Below the pieces are notes generated by a model. That model was not told the origin of the DNA, made no database searches, and worked only from the letters and a program-made list of their open reading frames with translations. A DNA stretch of 64,000 nt. Origin: Nyssa sinensis (lineage: Eukaryota > Streptophyta > Magnoliopsida > Cornales > Nyssaceae). A program made the translations under genes and the position numbers. The stretch spans positions 14,536,450 through 14,600,449 of the forward strand of contig CM018052.1 of the NCBI GenBank assembly GCA_008638375.1, in the 5' to 3' direction. Every line of letters starts with the position of its first letter. The first letter of the stretch is position 1. Shown here one piece after another: positions 41,703 to 53,750 of this stretch.

Positions 41703-42588
41703 TGATGCTGCAAAAAACAGCACCGGTCATAATTCGATGATTCGGCAAGAAGGACCTGCAAAAAAGAGAAGGAGAACCCTCCGACGATCAAGTCAGTAAA
41801 GAGGGAATATAAGAAATATGTGAAAAGAGAGTGATTGTGTATGTGATTGAATCTCAGATTGAATATACCTGGCCCCTTTATTTATAGGGTTGAGAGTCAT
41901 TGATTTTAGCAGTTTCCTATATTGAATAGAATTCTTTTCCTTGTTTGACAAGGTTAAAAGATATGTGATAATCTTCCTTGATTTGGGGTAGGATTTCTTT
42001 CCTATCTGAAAGTCTTGCGCTCTAAGATATATTCCTTATTCTGAGGTCGGAAGTTTATAGAAGACGATGCCCAGTTCGGAACTTCTCTGCTCGGTAGGCA
42101 GCTCTGCTCGGTAGGCAGCTCTGCTGGTAGTGGCTCGGCCAGAGGCAGCTCTGCTGCTTGCTGCTCAGCTCTGCTGGCAGCTCTGGTCGGTAGGCAGCTC
42201 TGCTCGATAGGCAGCTTTGCTGGTAGTTGCTCCGAGGCAGCTCTGCTCGGTAGGCAGCTCTGCTCGGTAGGCAGTTCTGATCGGTAGGCAGCTCTGCTGC
42301 TTGCTGCTCAGCTCTGCTGGCAGCTCTGGTCGGTAGGCAGCTCTGCTCGATAGGCAGCTTTGCTGGTAGTTGCTCCGAGGCAGCTCTGCTCGGTAGCTCT
42401 GCTGCTTGCTGCTCAGCTCTGCTGGCAGCTCTGCTCGGTAGGCAGCTCTGCTCGGTAGGCAGCTCTGCTGCTTGCTGCTCAGCTCTGCTGGCAGCTCTGG
42501 TCGGTAGGCAGCTCTGCTCGATAGGCAGCTTTGCTGGTAGTTGCTCCGAGGCAGCTCTGCTCTGGAGGCGACTTTTTATGGCTCATCA
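41703..42588 (-). mobile_element. Solo LTR with internal minisatellite
   Basis: This 886-bp insertion is flanked by CTATT on both sides (41698-41702, 42589-42593). In minus orientation it starts TGATGAGCC and ends GCAGCATCA, the same end as the Tat-type LTRs in this window. CCTATAAATAAAGG near 41873-41886 is a TATA box in minus orientation, fixing the strand. Bases about 42080-42560, in the U3 part, are a GC-rich minisatellite. No internal retrotransposon sequence remains. Confidence 0.8.
42080..42560. repeat. GGCAGCTCTGCTCGGTA minisatellite with higher-order repeats
   Basis: Short units around GGCAGCTCTGCTCGGTA and variants are organised into a longer repeat of roughly 105 bp (GCTGCTTGCTGCTCAGCTC ... 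TTGCTGGTAGTTGCTCCGAG) seen about three times, near 42141, 42289 and 42463. It lies wholly inside the solo LTR. Confidence 0.85.
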
Positions 42589-43100
42589 CTATTCATAAAA
42601 CAACGAAACAAATTTGGGTTTCTAAATTCAACTAAAATGATATCTCTCCAAATGGGAGATATTTTAATATGAGGAGAAATATTTGGAAACCAGACGTCTA
42701 GCGAGTAACTATATTTTTCAGCTATAATTCTTCTCCAGAGTTTGTCTTCTTCCAAAGCAAACCTCCACCACCACTTAAGCAATAATACCTCATTCATATC
42801 TCCTTTTTTCCTCAACCCCAAACCTCCATATTGTTTTTTCATAGTAACTTTATCCCAACTAAGAAAATGAATTTTCTTCTTAATTTCACTATCTCCCTAT
42901 AAAATAAAAAATAAAAACCTTTTGGATCTTCTCAATTTCATTGGACATCTTTTTAGGTATTTTGAAAAGAGATATGTAATAGGTTGGGAGAGAACTCAAC
43001 ACAGACTTTATTAACACTAACCTTCTAGAGAAAGGAAACATCATTTTCTTCCAAGATGCGACTCTGCTCTTTACCTTTTCAATCATAAGGACCCGTATCT

Positions 43101-44004
43101 TTCTAGATCTTGGCTTTACTCTATCATTGGATTGGTGGTTAGGGTAGCCAGGGGTGATAATCAAGACTAAACCAATGGAAGTATGGTTGATTATCATAAT
43201 ATGATTATAAGATAAGTTAGCCCTAGTTTTCTTATTGCTAATTAAGGCATTTAAGTTAGCTTGACCTAAGGTTAACATGTGGTTAAATATGTATAATTAA
43301 CCATGGTTAGGACTTAATTAACCTAAGTTAATCATTATTATATACACTAATTAAGACTTCTTAAACTTCAAATAGACATAAATTAAGTTCCTACACATCA
43401 TATACATGAATTAGAGTTTCATCGCTTCATGATCATATTCATGCAATCTAAAGTTTCATGAAACTAAAATAACTTCACTTACTAACCCTAATTAATCCTC
43501 ACCATTCATATACTAAACATGATTTTCTTCCTATTAAATTGAAGAACAAGAAGCTAGGAATATATTTCATACCTTGAGTATGCAAAAACCAAAACCTAAT
43601 TTTATTTTTCATTCACTTTTCCTTACTTTCTTTATTTTACTTTCACTCTTTCTTCTTTCCCTTATACTATGTTTGGAAGTTTTGAATGGAAAAGAAAAGA
43701 GAATATAAATTAAAATAGAAGAGAAAGGAAAAGAGAAGAAAAATAGCAATCATCTTTGCTCTATTTGAATATTTAGGAGAGAAATGGAAAAAGAACTCAT
43801 TATTCTCTTGTTTGGATTGTCAACTAGAGAGACAACAAGGGAAAGTATATATGGGTTGTTTAATAATTATGCCATTTTTTGTCATTAGTTATCATATAAG
43901 TATTAGTTATTGAATTAAGGATACACTTGGTACTTTAAAAAAATTCATTAAATGAGTTTCATTTCTCTCAGTATCCATTTACTTTGCACAGATTGAAAAA
44001 TGAT
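43101..44004. other. AT-rich intergenic DNA
   Basis: No gene is seen. Purine-rich and TAAC/GTTA-rich stretches occur (43200-43350). No clear repeat boundaries could be assigned. Confidence 0.5.
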
Positions 44005-44130
44005 CCTTTAGGCTTATTCTTTCCCTCCTAGTGCCCTAAAATCTTCTTATTTTCTTCATCATAAAATACTTAAACAAAATATTTTGGTACGATTCCACTT
44101 GAATCATTTCTTCTCCCTCAAAATCACTTC
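44005..44130 (+). repeat. Second copy of the 38428 repeat; possible empty site
   Basis: Matches 38428-38551. Where that copy is interrupted by the TIR candidate, this one continues directly into TAAACAATTTAATAGG, whose TAATAGG also occurs just beyond the right end of the TIR candidate (39735-39741). It therefore may show the unoccupied state. Confidence 0.5.
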
Positions 44131-44680
44131 ATCTAAACAATTTAATAGGTTTGGTCAGTCTTTCCACCTCTCCTCTTTCACTTTCTCTCTCCTCATTTTG
44201 AAAAATAATATACATACCATGGTTGTTAAAATCATGTTTTGGATTTTAGAATCATACGATCCTAAAACACAAAATCAATATGAATCATGCTAAATATCGT
44301 TGTAAAGCATGATCGAATTAGGATCAAGATCGTTGATCAAATCGTAGAATTGTAAGATCCTATCTTTTTGCCTATTTTTTTTATTCTATTTGGTCCTTTC
44401 AAATAGTTACACCCAGTGGCCTAAATGACAATAGTGAACAAAGTCCACAACCTAGTAGAATGCCATAAATCAATCAACTAGAACAAAATTTATTTTCATT
44501 TGAACCATTCAATGATATTCTATAAATGAGCAAAGAATTGGGTTATTAACTCCATGACTTCTTTTATGACTTATTATAATAGTGTTGATGGTCCTAAAAG
44601 GTTTGGTATAGTAGTTATTTTTGTTTTAATTTTTATTTTTATTTTTATTTACTTTTGCATAAGTAATCTACAATAGTAGA
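44131..44680. other. Intergenic DNA before E5
   Basis: No gene or repeat with clear boundaries is seen; AT-rich with simple (TTTTA)n-like sequence near 44620-44650. Confidence 0.5.
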
Positions 44681-45218
44681 TGATACACCATGATTTGATC
44701 GCACTACTCAGGGCATGACACGTGTCTCCAAAGGGATCTTCATTATCCAGACCACTAAAGTGGTCCTCTCCTGACCTAATAACATATAGAACATGAAAAA
44801 CAAGATGTTTTGAACTGATCACCACCTTCCATAGGCTACCGACCTCAAAAAAGGAAAATAGAGTTCAATATGGAAACTACTATCTACAGATATCCTCAAA
44901 TCCCTATTTTCATGATTCCTAATCTGACTCAATTTTGGAGATCTACAGCCTATAAATAAATTCATATGGTACACATTCAATATATGTTTAATTCTTCTCT
45001 TGAATTACTGTCTTAATTTCTCTACTAACTTTATCATCGAAGCAGCTACCACTGGAGCCTTCTTAGTAACCCTCTGATCTCAAGTTCTTGACAGGTAGTT
45101 CGGGAGGAGAATCCTTCAGACCAGAAAAGTGAAACATCAGTTTGGCACCGTCTATGGGAACAACGATCGTTCTCATTATTTTTCATCAATAGACTAAACT
45201 TCTTTTCTTAAAAAATCA

Positions 45219-47000
45219 ATGGTTCCAAACCTTTGTCCCAGAAGGAATTCTCAAAACTTAAAAATCAAACTCCTACTAGAAGAGGAAGGGGACAAACACA
45301 CGTTCGTCTATAACAACAGCTTGGTCGGATTCAACGGTAGTCTGATCAGATGCAAGAACAACTCACAGCCATGTCACAAGCTCTGGCATCACTGGCTCAA
45401 AACTAGCGAAACAATCCTCCTCCTCCAATTAATGTTGTTCACAGAGGACCTTAACCTCCAGCCACCACCACGGGTGGAGGATCCCACAATGAGGAACTAC
45501 CCGACACGCATCCAATGCACCCCTATGGTACTGTCCACATGGGGACTAATCCCTACTCATCAACAGCTATTGGAAGAGGAGTACCATCATTCTGTCCTAC
45601 CGTCCATTATTAGAGAAAAATAAGAATACTGATCCCAACAACTTTTGGAACTGATCCAGTGTATCAAGGACTTCAGCCTCCCAAAGTCCCACATCTACCA
45701 ATCTTGGGAAAACATCACCCTTCTACCACCACTAAAAAAATTCCCCCCATGAATCCAAGACGTAGAAGCATGGGACAGGACCAACTACGGGCACCAACGG
45801 CACAACAAAATGTGCCCAAGGCCCCTTAAAAGATAGAAAAGCTAACAGATTCCCAAGATCAGACAATCTCAACCAAGGGGTTCCATGTTCCTCTAGAACA
45901 AGATGAGTTAAGAAAATTACTCAGTAGGTTCTCCACGTCGTTCACTCCTACCACAATGACAGAGGAATGACCCAAGAAGTTCATTGTCCCAAAATTCACC
46001 CTTTACAACTGATATGAAGACCTTGGAGACCATCTATCTCATTACCAACATACAATGGCTCTGCATGGGGCTACCGATGCCTTTATGTGTCGAACTTTTG
46101 TAACCAGCCTGAAGGGTACCACCCATAAATGGTTTCATAACCTTCCTTAAAAATCGGTCAACAAATTTTATGAACTTAATAGGTTGTTCTTTGATCACTT
46201 CCTAACAAGTAGGAAATTGAAAAAATGGCCAGAGTTCTTGCTGACTATTAAGCAAGCAAATGGAGAGTCACTACGAGAATACGTAGCTCGATTCAATACC
46301 GAACTTACAGAAATAGACAAATGCAGTTCAAGTTTCCTAATGGTCGCGCCCTCACTTTGGGACTAGTACTTAGACACTTTCAGGACTCTTTAACAAAGAA
46401 TCCCCATGCGGACATAACAACACTCATGGATAGAGCATGAAAATATATTAATCTTGAGGAGACCAAAACCTCATTTCGTAAAGCTAAAGAGCAAGCTCAG
46501 AAGGATGAACATGTTCAAAAGAGGGATAATAACAAGATAACTAGGAGTCCCGACAAGAGAACAACATCAAGAGTACAGAATAACTTTAGCTTCGGAAGGT
46601 ACAAAACTTATACCCCGTTAAATTTTTCTCTTACTCACATGCTCTAGTAGGTCCAGACTCGCAAAAACCTAAAGTGGCCAGAACCATTGAAAACTAACCC
46701 AGACTCAAGGAATAGAAACAAGTACTATGATTTCCACAAAGAACGGAGGCATACCACTAAAGAGTGCAGAGCTCTGAAGTAGAAGATAGAGTAACTCAAC
46801 AAGAGAGGGTGACTAAGAAAATTTTTCTACCAATACAATAAATAGAATCCCAGATATGAGAGGCTCCCTTAAAGGAAGGCAAAGCAAAGGCCCGAACAGA
46901 GGGAAGTTCAGAATGATCAGCCATAACCAAACAATCAATAAGCCATCTTCGTGCTTCATGCCAACAACGTGATGGCTGGAATGTTTAACCAGGCCAGAAA
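45219..47000 (+). pseudogene. E5 gag
   Basis: The start MVPNLCPRRNSQN matches the conserved gag start. The core is readable in pieces (FDHFLTSRKLKKWPEFLL, YVARFNTELTEI) with many stops and frameshifts. The knuckle block is degraded to YYDFHKERRHTTKEC. Confidence 0.75.
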
Positions 47001-47064
47001 AAGATATGCTTAGAAAGCAAAGGCAGAGTCCCACATCATCCAGATCTCAACCATTAAGAAAAAT

Positions 47065-47427
47065 ATGAAGAGAGAACCTCAGATACAATTTTTTGAACTA
47101 GACCTTATCGGGAGACATTGCCCCCACAACGATGCCCTTGTCATCTCACTCAAAATTGCCAATTTTAAGATCAGAAGGGTTATCATAGACAATAGGAACT
47201 CTACTAATGTGTTGTTCTATGAACCCTTCAAACATATAAATCTTAACTCCAAGGACATCAGATCTACTATTGCAGTAATGGCAGGATTCAATAGGAACCT
47301 CAACTTCCTAATGGGTAAAGTTGATATGCCAACCACAATGGGGAAAGGAGATGAACAGAAGACCCTAATCTCTGAATTCATAATCTTAGATGCCAAATCT
47401 CCTTATAATGTCATTATTAGGAGGCCT
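47065..47427 (+). pseudogene. E5 protease, truncated and with altered active site
   Basis: The open frame keeps EIQF..DL..RHCPHNDALVI and the post-active-site region, but the catalytic DTGSS reads DNRNS, so it could not be active. It is cut at 47427; the reading frame beyond is unrelated sequence. Confidence 0.78.
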
Positions 47428-50400
47428 GTGTCACAACTCATAACCCGTCTTGTGTGGATCAAGGGCCCGGGACCGGGGGCAGTGGCCCCTAAGCCATCCC
47501 CCACCAAAGGATCTCAAACACTAATTAAATAATCATTAATTGCATGCCATGTCATTAGCTAATCTAATATCATCATCAGAGTATAATTGTACATGCCAAA
47601 ATAAACATAAGTGTTTAGTTACAGATCCTCAAAATAACAAAAAAAACCCAAGACATAGGCACATGGGAGAACTAAGACTACATTACCTTTAGTCTATTAC
47701 ATTGATAGCAAAAGCATCCACCATACTTGCAAAAGGAAAATTTGTAGCAAAATGGGGCGTCTACTCGATGTGTACGCCTGATGGTCCTTCTACAGTTTGT
47801 TGTCCTGAAAAAAAAAATAACATAAGTGGGGTGAGCTAACTTAGCTTAGTAAGTAAATTCCCTTACTCTGCCAAGGGTCAGGGTTAGTCCAAAAAGAAGG
47901 GTATGAACAATGGCAATAAGAATATGATATCACTATAGCAAACAAGGGATACAATGTCACAATCGCCAGTCACCAAAAAAGTGAATCAATTGAAATGACC
48001 CATAGGTCCAAAAGGCACATCCCAAGGCAGAATAAGCAAATCAACAATAGGGATTGACCTATACAATAGTTAGCTGCCACAAATCACAAGATAACAATTC
48101 GAGTCCTAAGATTGGCAAGCAAACATGACATCAATCAAATAATATATCAACAAATAATCCAAGGATAGGCTCACAAGGCATATCAATATCCAAAGAATAC
48201 ATCATCAAACATGTCCAAAGATGGGCTAGCAAGGCATATCAATAATCCAAGAGTACATTATCAGAATATCAATAAACGATATAAGATACTAACAAAACAG
48301 ATGTTATCACAAATAAGGCCCAACATAACCCCAAAAGCGCTCATCCAGGTTCACCCCACTATCAGGCTCCTGAATAACAGTAGAGCTCTTTATCACATAT
48401 CATGTCCTCCATGGACTAAGTGTTGGGTTTCATTCTCAATCACCGACCCATAAGTCCAAAAGCATTTGTGAATCAAATGGACGTTGTGACAGATCACAAC
48501 TCCAAGCACTCATAATAATATCATCATCGTCAAAATTTCACAGGAGATGTACATATTTATGGAATAGAAAATTCTCAACAGTGAAAGGCATAACAATTTT
48601 CTAATATCCAAGAAAGTATAGAAATGAACAAATAATCACATAAGGATATTGGCAATCAAATTCTCAACAAATCCATAATGTAGAACAAGCATTAAATTGT
48701 GGAGATCAACAATGTCAGGTATGTATGGAGTACAAGTTGGCAGCATCAAGGAAATAAAACTATGACATGGCTAGGAATTACCACATGTTAGAGTTTGGGT
48801 TTACTTACCTCAAAATAGCTTCTCCTCATTTCTAGAGGAAATCAAACTTCTTTTTCCTTCCCTTTTGATGTCCCTATAAACCAAGAAATATTATTAAGTC
48901 TAATATTTATTCATAGGCTTAATTTAGTTTTATAAATAAATCTACAGTCTTTCAATCTCATGTGTCGTATTTTAAGTCTATGGATCCATTTACTCCCCCT
49001 CTTGGTCGCATCGTTGTACTATTACGGTGTCTTAAAAATAACCCATTTCATATATCAGTATCTTAGATATTAAATTTTATAAAACGAACTTCACCGTTGA
49101 GTCCGGAACATCGAAAAACTCTAAAGTACGTATTCTCATAAGTTTTGGAGGTCATTCAGTATCTTTATTTGCCATTTAGGACATTTTTAGGATTAACCCA
49201 GTTTGTCTGTCCACATTTTTTGAGATTTTATTTTGCAATTTGGACTCCACCATTGAGTCCAGAATGCCCAAAAATGTTAGGTTACACTGCCTTTTTATTT
49301 TATTCAGACACCGAGAGTATTTTACTAATTTAAATTAATTTAATCATATTATTTTATATTATATATTTATTTAGGTACTATTTTAACCAAGTGCCTCAGT
49401 GGCACGGTGGTTCACACGCGTGACTTAAGTCTCACACACACGCCCACATCAATGGTCGAAACCCACTGGCTGTAGTTCCCTTCTTTTTTTCTGATTTAAA
49501 AACCAAACAGGGGATAAGGGCGTTAAATAGGGATAAGGTATCCCTATTCAAAATAGGGTTATTAAATTGAATTTATTATATGCGTAGCCAAACATACTCA
49601 ATTCTATTTAAATTTAAAAACTCGTCCTCAAAATGGCACCATTCTACTAAAGCAGTTTATGTGATGGGGCGGGTCTCGAACTGAACCCGAATCTGGCCTG
49701 ACCCGACCCTTTTCCTGTTCATCTTTTTCCCCACCGAAATGGATACTATTGCCCTAATTTGTAAAAAAATTCCTTTTCTATTTCGTGCATTTCTAGGCCC
49801 TTTTTCTCCCTACTTTCAACTCTATACATTTAATAATGCTCTAACCTAACCTTCCTCGTTGGTTTCAGGTTCATTAACTCTCTGAAAAGCTTGGGTGCAG
49901 CTTCCATGGCCGAACCTGTTCCAGCTTCGTTCAAGCTTATTTCTTACCCTTTTTGTGTGTGGTTTCTTCCGTTATGATCCTCAGGACATGAGGTTTCATT
50001 TTCTATTCACAAATAAAGGTTTTAAGGTCGGTATGTGGGGTTTGGTCCTATAGCCGAAACCTGCAACTTGATTTTTAGTAGCCTTTCTTTGGGTGTTTTG
50101 ATCGCGGGTTAGGGCTTTTATAATCCTCACAGTGTCTAGTTGAAGCTCTAAGTGTCAAAAATGGGTTTGGTGAACATCGATTCAGGTTTAGGTTTTTGAA
50201 GGTTTATCAATGGTGTCCATGCCTTTCCTGTGCTTAAACCATCCTATGTTGCATTCTAATCCCTTGTAACACATTCCCTAATAACATGCATGCTACTCAA
50301 GATCATTAAACAACCCAAAATAGTGTTGTATTACTCTTTAAATCTATAGGGAAAATCATAATTTGAAAGCTTTTATACCTTCCAATGGTCACCTCTTCTC

Positions 50401-50906
50401 CTTTAGCCTCAAACTTTAGAAACCCTCAATGCAGCTTCAAGCTTGCATGCCAGAGTTCCCACTTCCTCTCTTCTTCTTCTTCTTCTTCTTCTCTCTCTAT
50501 CTCAATTTTTCTCTACATGCACTCAAACACACACTAACTTCACGCACACTCTAAGTCTACAATTATCACAACACACACAAGTCTGAATCACAGCACACAT
50601 ACTTATGACATGTATTTATACATGTCATCACGTATATATATATATATATATGTATAATATATATAGCTGATGTGGTGCATGTCAAGCCATTGGGTGGAGG
50701 TGTGGTCCAATGGCATGCTGCCACTTCAATTTTGAGTGCACAAAAATCTTATGCATTATATAGCACAAAAGTACTTGTAGCCCAATTGGTATTATTTTTA
50801 GGCTTTAAGTTTTTCCCTCATTTGGTCAGGTTTCAAACCCTGTGGCCTCCCTTTAGCCTTATTTTTTCCCATTTTTCCTACTTATGCCTTATCTGGCATT
50901 TTAGGT
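47428..50906. other. Unidentified 3.5-kb non-coding segment between E5 and E6
   Basis: No protein domain could be recognised. It starts TGTGTCACAACTC at the E5 break. Features seen: GTGAGCTAACTTAGCTTAGTA near 47832; two similar stretches about 155 bp apart (GTTGAGTCCGGAACATCG near 49104, ATTGAGTCCAGAATGCCC near 49253); a tRNA-like block at about 49395-49480; (TTC)n at 50466-50492; (TA)n at 50634-50655; and another tRNA-like block at about 50776-50846. It looks like decayed repeat sequence. Confidence 0.45.
49395..49480 (+). mobile_element. Possible tRNA-derived SINE head
   Basis: CAGTGGCACGGTGG resembles an A box and GGTCGAAACCCA, about 45 bp on, resembles a B box of RNA polymerase III promoters. 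The SINE body and tail are not evident. Confidence 0.4.
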
Positions 50907-52685
50907 GAGCATAATGCTTCCTTGCTCGGTTGGACGTCCCTATGGCCAGTGTGTCTGCATTGAGGATGAAGATGACCTAATTGTTCTGTTGTTGGGGCTC
51001 ATTTTGTCCATCTCTTTGTTCTAGCCTCTGTTCCTGCCTCCTATGTGGCAGCCTGTCATTTCGGATATTCTTCCTCCTGTCTTGCCTGATGAACTCCCGC
51101 AACCATCCTCTCCTAATGAGCTGCTCGATCTCCTGTTTAAGGGCCCTTCATTTGTCAGTCGTATGCCCGTGGTCTTTATGGAAATCGCAATACTTATTTT
51201 GGTCCCTGTTGCTAGGGTTGCCCTTTAGTGGCTCTGGCCACTTTAGGTTTTCACGTGCTTTGACCTGACGAAGTATATGAGCTAGAGAGGTGTTCAGAGG
51301 AGTGCAAGTGGAGAACCCCCCCTGGACCAGTGTTGCTTGGAGTTCTAGATGTCGTTCTTTTGTCTGGGCTCTTGACCCTCTTCTTGGAAGCACTGGACTC
51401 TTTCTTCTGGTCATCCTTCTGAGCTTGTTCCTTAATCTTTTGGGAGGTATTCTTTGCTTCCTCCAAATTTATGTACTTCCTAGCTTGCTCCATGAGCGCT
51501 GCCATATCAACGGAAAGGCTCTTTGTTAAGGAATCCCGGAAACCCGCCTGAGCAAGACCAGAGGTCAGAGCGGCTACCAGAAAGCTCAGACTACAATTTG
51601 TGATCTCTGTGAGCTCGGCATTGAAGCGTGCAATATACTCTCAGAGTGACTCTCCTTTAGATTACTTAATATTTAGCAAGAACTCTGGGCCTTTCCTCAA
51701 CCTTCTGCTGGTCATGAACCGATCAAGAAAGTGCTTGCTAAGCTCATAGAAGTTGACAACCGAGTTTTGAGGGAGGTGGTGGAACCACTTCAAAGCAGTG
51801 CCTTTGAGGCTGGTCATGAATGTACAACACATGAAAGCGTCAGTTGCCCCATGTAGCACCATGGTGTGCTGATAATGAGAAAGATGGTCCCCTAGGTCCC
51901 CAGTCCCATCATAAAGAGTGAACTTTGGAACAATAAATTTCTTTGGCCGCTACTCGGCCATTATAGCTGGGGTAAATGGTGCGGCGAACCTTCCGAGCAG
52001 CCTGGCTAGCTCGTCCTGCTCTGGAAGGATGTAGGCGCCTCTCGCAACAACAGTGTGGTCCATAGAGTTCGCGACTTCTTCGACCCCCCGTGGGTCCCTA
52101 GGCGGGATTCGTTGTTACGAGACTTGCCTTGCAGTTTCAGTACCCATATGGATGGGACGGCCATGACCTATGGTAGGAAGAGGTTTTCGGCCTTCATGAG
52201 CTGGGGGAACTGGTACCGTTCGAGGTTGGAACTCTTGCGGCGTAGGATTTGCCCCTAAAGCTACTGGAGTTGGAACCCTTATCATACTCCGGTAGTCGAC
52301 AGCCAGATTAAAGGCCGGTATCCCTCCTACCTGCGGTGGCTGATGGCTGGGGGTCTCCCCCCACGTGAGTAGTTCCCTGGGGGTTCACCGGTGGTTCACT
52401 GGGAGTCTCTTCATAGAACCCTCCGCCTATGGTGGTGGCAGGAGGCTGTGCCCCTGCATCAGCCGCACTAATAGGAGAATGTAGGGGGTTGCTTCTGTGG
52501 CTTTGGGTAAGCAGCGCCAGAGTTTTAGAGATGGAAATAAGTTGTTCCTGCATTAGATCATTATGTCATTAAACTCGATCGAGTTTCTACTACATGGGAT
52601 CAGATGCTTGTCCCCTGCCTCTTCCGGCAGACGGCCGGTTTGAAGGGTTTTGAGCGTTCTTTCTTAGACGGAGATTGGGAGCCAT
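50907..52685 (-). pseudogene. E6 gag
   Basis: ATG at 52685 (MAPNLRLRKNAQNPSNRPS). A CAG-to-TAG change follows DPM; other stops and frameshifts break it. Core pieces are at 51662-51862 (TSLKGTALKWFHHLP, FMTSRRLRKG) and 51251-51505, and the knuckle-like YCDFHKDHGHTTDK lies near 51190. Confidence 0.75.
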
Positions 52686-53307
52686 GATCCTCGGGTGAGA
52701 AGGACAATGAGTTTGTTTACAAAAAAAAGAACTTTTCGGTGAGAAACGATTGTCGTTTCCCACAGACGGCGCAAAACTGATATTGCATCCTCTACGCCTA
52801 TTGAACACTCAAAGAAAGAGATCAGAGGGCCACCGGGTTGGCTCCGGTGGTAGCCACTCCGATGATAAAGTCAATAAACTGAATTGAAAGAGTGTAATTG
52901 AAAGTAATTGAATGAATATGAAATAAAGAGCGTAACTTAGGGCCTTATTTATAGGCAGAGGATCTCCTAAATTGATTAGGATTTGGAGTCGTGAAAGTAG
53001 GGATTTCATCATCAGAGAATGGCAGTTACCATGTTGGACTCTACGCTTGAACGATATCTGTAAGTGGCAGTTTCCTTATTGAATATTGTTTCCTTATCCC
53101 TTACTCGGTAGGGTAATTAAGGCGGCAATAGGCTCGGAACCCTCTGTACCGCCTTCCGAGCTTGAGGTGAGTCTGAGGGTTGCATGAGCTCCTAATCAAT
53201 AAACTCTGAAGGCCATACGTTTAAACCTGCTCTGGATTGATGAGCTTTGGCTGCTTTGTAGACACACGTGTCATGTGGAGATTGGTCTGTCACTTTATGA
53301 CATATCA
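50907..53307 (-). mobile_element. E6: 5' part of a Tat-type element
   Basis: 5' LTR 52778-53307 (530 bp; minus-strand start TGATATGTCATAAAG, related to the E7 LTR), degraded primer site near 52757-52777, then gag reading leftward. Homology stops at about 50907, just after the codons for the RARK residues that begin the protease region. No other LTR or target duplication is present. Confidence 0.8.
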
Positions 53308-53635
53308 AAAGCCAAGAGCTTCATGCTGAGTGGCATCACTTTTAAAGCATCATGTATATGCGCAGATAATTGTATAACCATTCCCCAAACACCATTTAAC
53401 CCCCAACAAAGTGATAATAAAATCTGAGCAAAAATAGGTTCCCTGCCTTCTATCTATTCTATTCTCAATTCTTCATATTTTTTATCCAAACACTTCATTT
53501 TTCCTAGCAAAAAATAAAAAACAAAGTGTTAGATTTGGTAAATTAAGAAATGTGCTTCTATAAGATTTAGATAAGAATTTTTATTTGATAAAAAAAAAGG
53601 TTCAAATTGGCTTTAAAATATACTTAAATTCATGT
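53308..53635. other. Intergenic DNA
   Basis: No gene is seen; AT-rich. Confidence 0.5.
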
Positions 53636-53750
53636 GTTGAGGGCAGATGTTGACGTAATGGTAAGGTTGTTCCATCGTAACCTAGAGGTCACAGGTTCAG
53701 GTGGCAGAAATAGACTCTGCATGCAGGGTAAAACATGCACAATACACGCA
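53636..53750 (+). mobile_element. Au-like SINE fragment
   Basis: GACGTAATGGTAAGG resembles an A box, GGTCACAGGTTCAGGTGG contains a B-box-like GGTTCAGG, and CAGAAATAGACTCTGCATGC then ATGCAGGGTAA is the body typical of the widespread plant Au SINE. The 3' part runs into a (CA)-rich stretch and is not recognisable. Confidence 0.55.

Larger units (their letters stand above)
40851..43100 (-). pseudogene. LINE (L1-type) 3' half, interrupted by a solo LTR
   Basis: Minus-strand segments in order: SRVASWKKMMFPFSRRLVLIKSVLSSLP type block (43060-42960), YGGLGLRK..NEVLLLKWWWRF (about 42830-42770), KVRNDNGISFWEDVW (about 41690-41640), CGLKAETENHILLLC (about 41165-41110), and LWSLWTLRNKCLFDRK (about 40975-40925). 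These are the post-RT and zf-RVT regions of plant L1 elements. The reading frame runs across the solo LTR site without a shift once insertion and target duplication are discounted. The RT core is missing and stops are frequent. Confidence 0.75.
44681..47427 (+). mobile_element. E5: 5' half of an old Tat-type element
   Basis: 5' LTR 44681-45139 (459 bp, TGATACACC to AACATCA), primer site 45143 (TGGCACCGTCTATGGGAA, two changes from E2-E4), then decayed gag and part of protease. Homology ends sharply at 47427 in the codons after YNVII.RRP. No 3' LTR or target duplication was found. The LTR family is that of E1. Confidence 0.82.

Noticed and set aside
47065..47532. Full-length E5 protease extending to 47532
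   Set aside because: Homology stops at 47427; the last 35 codons come from unrelated sequence beyond the break.
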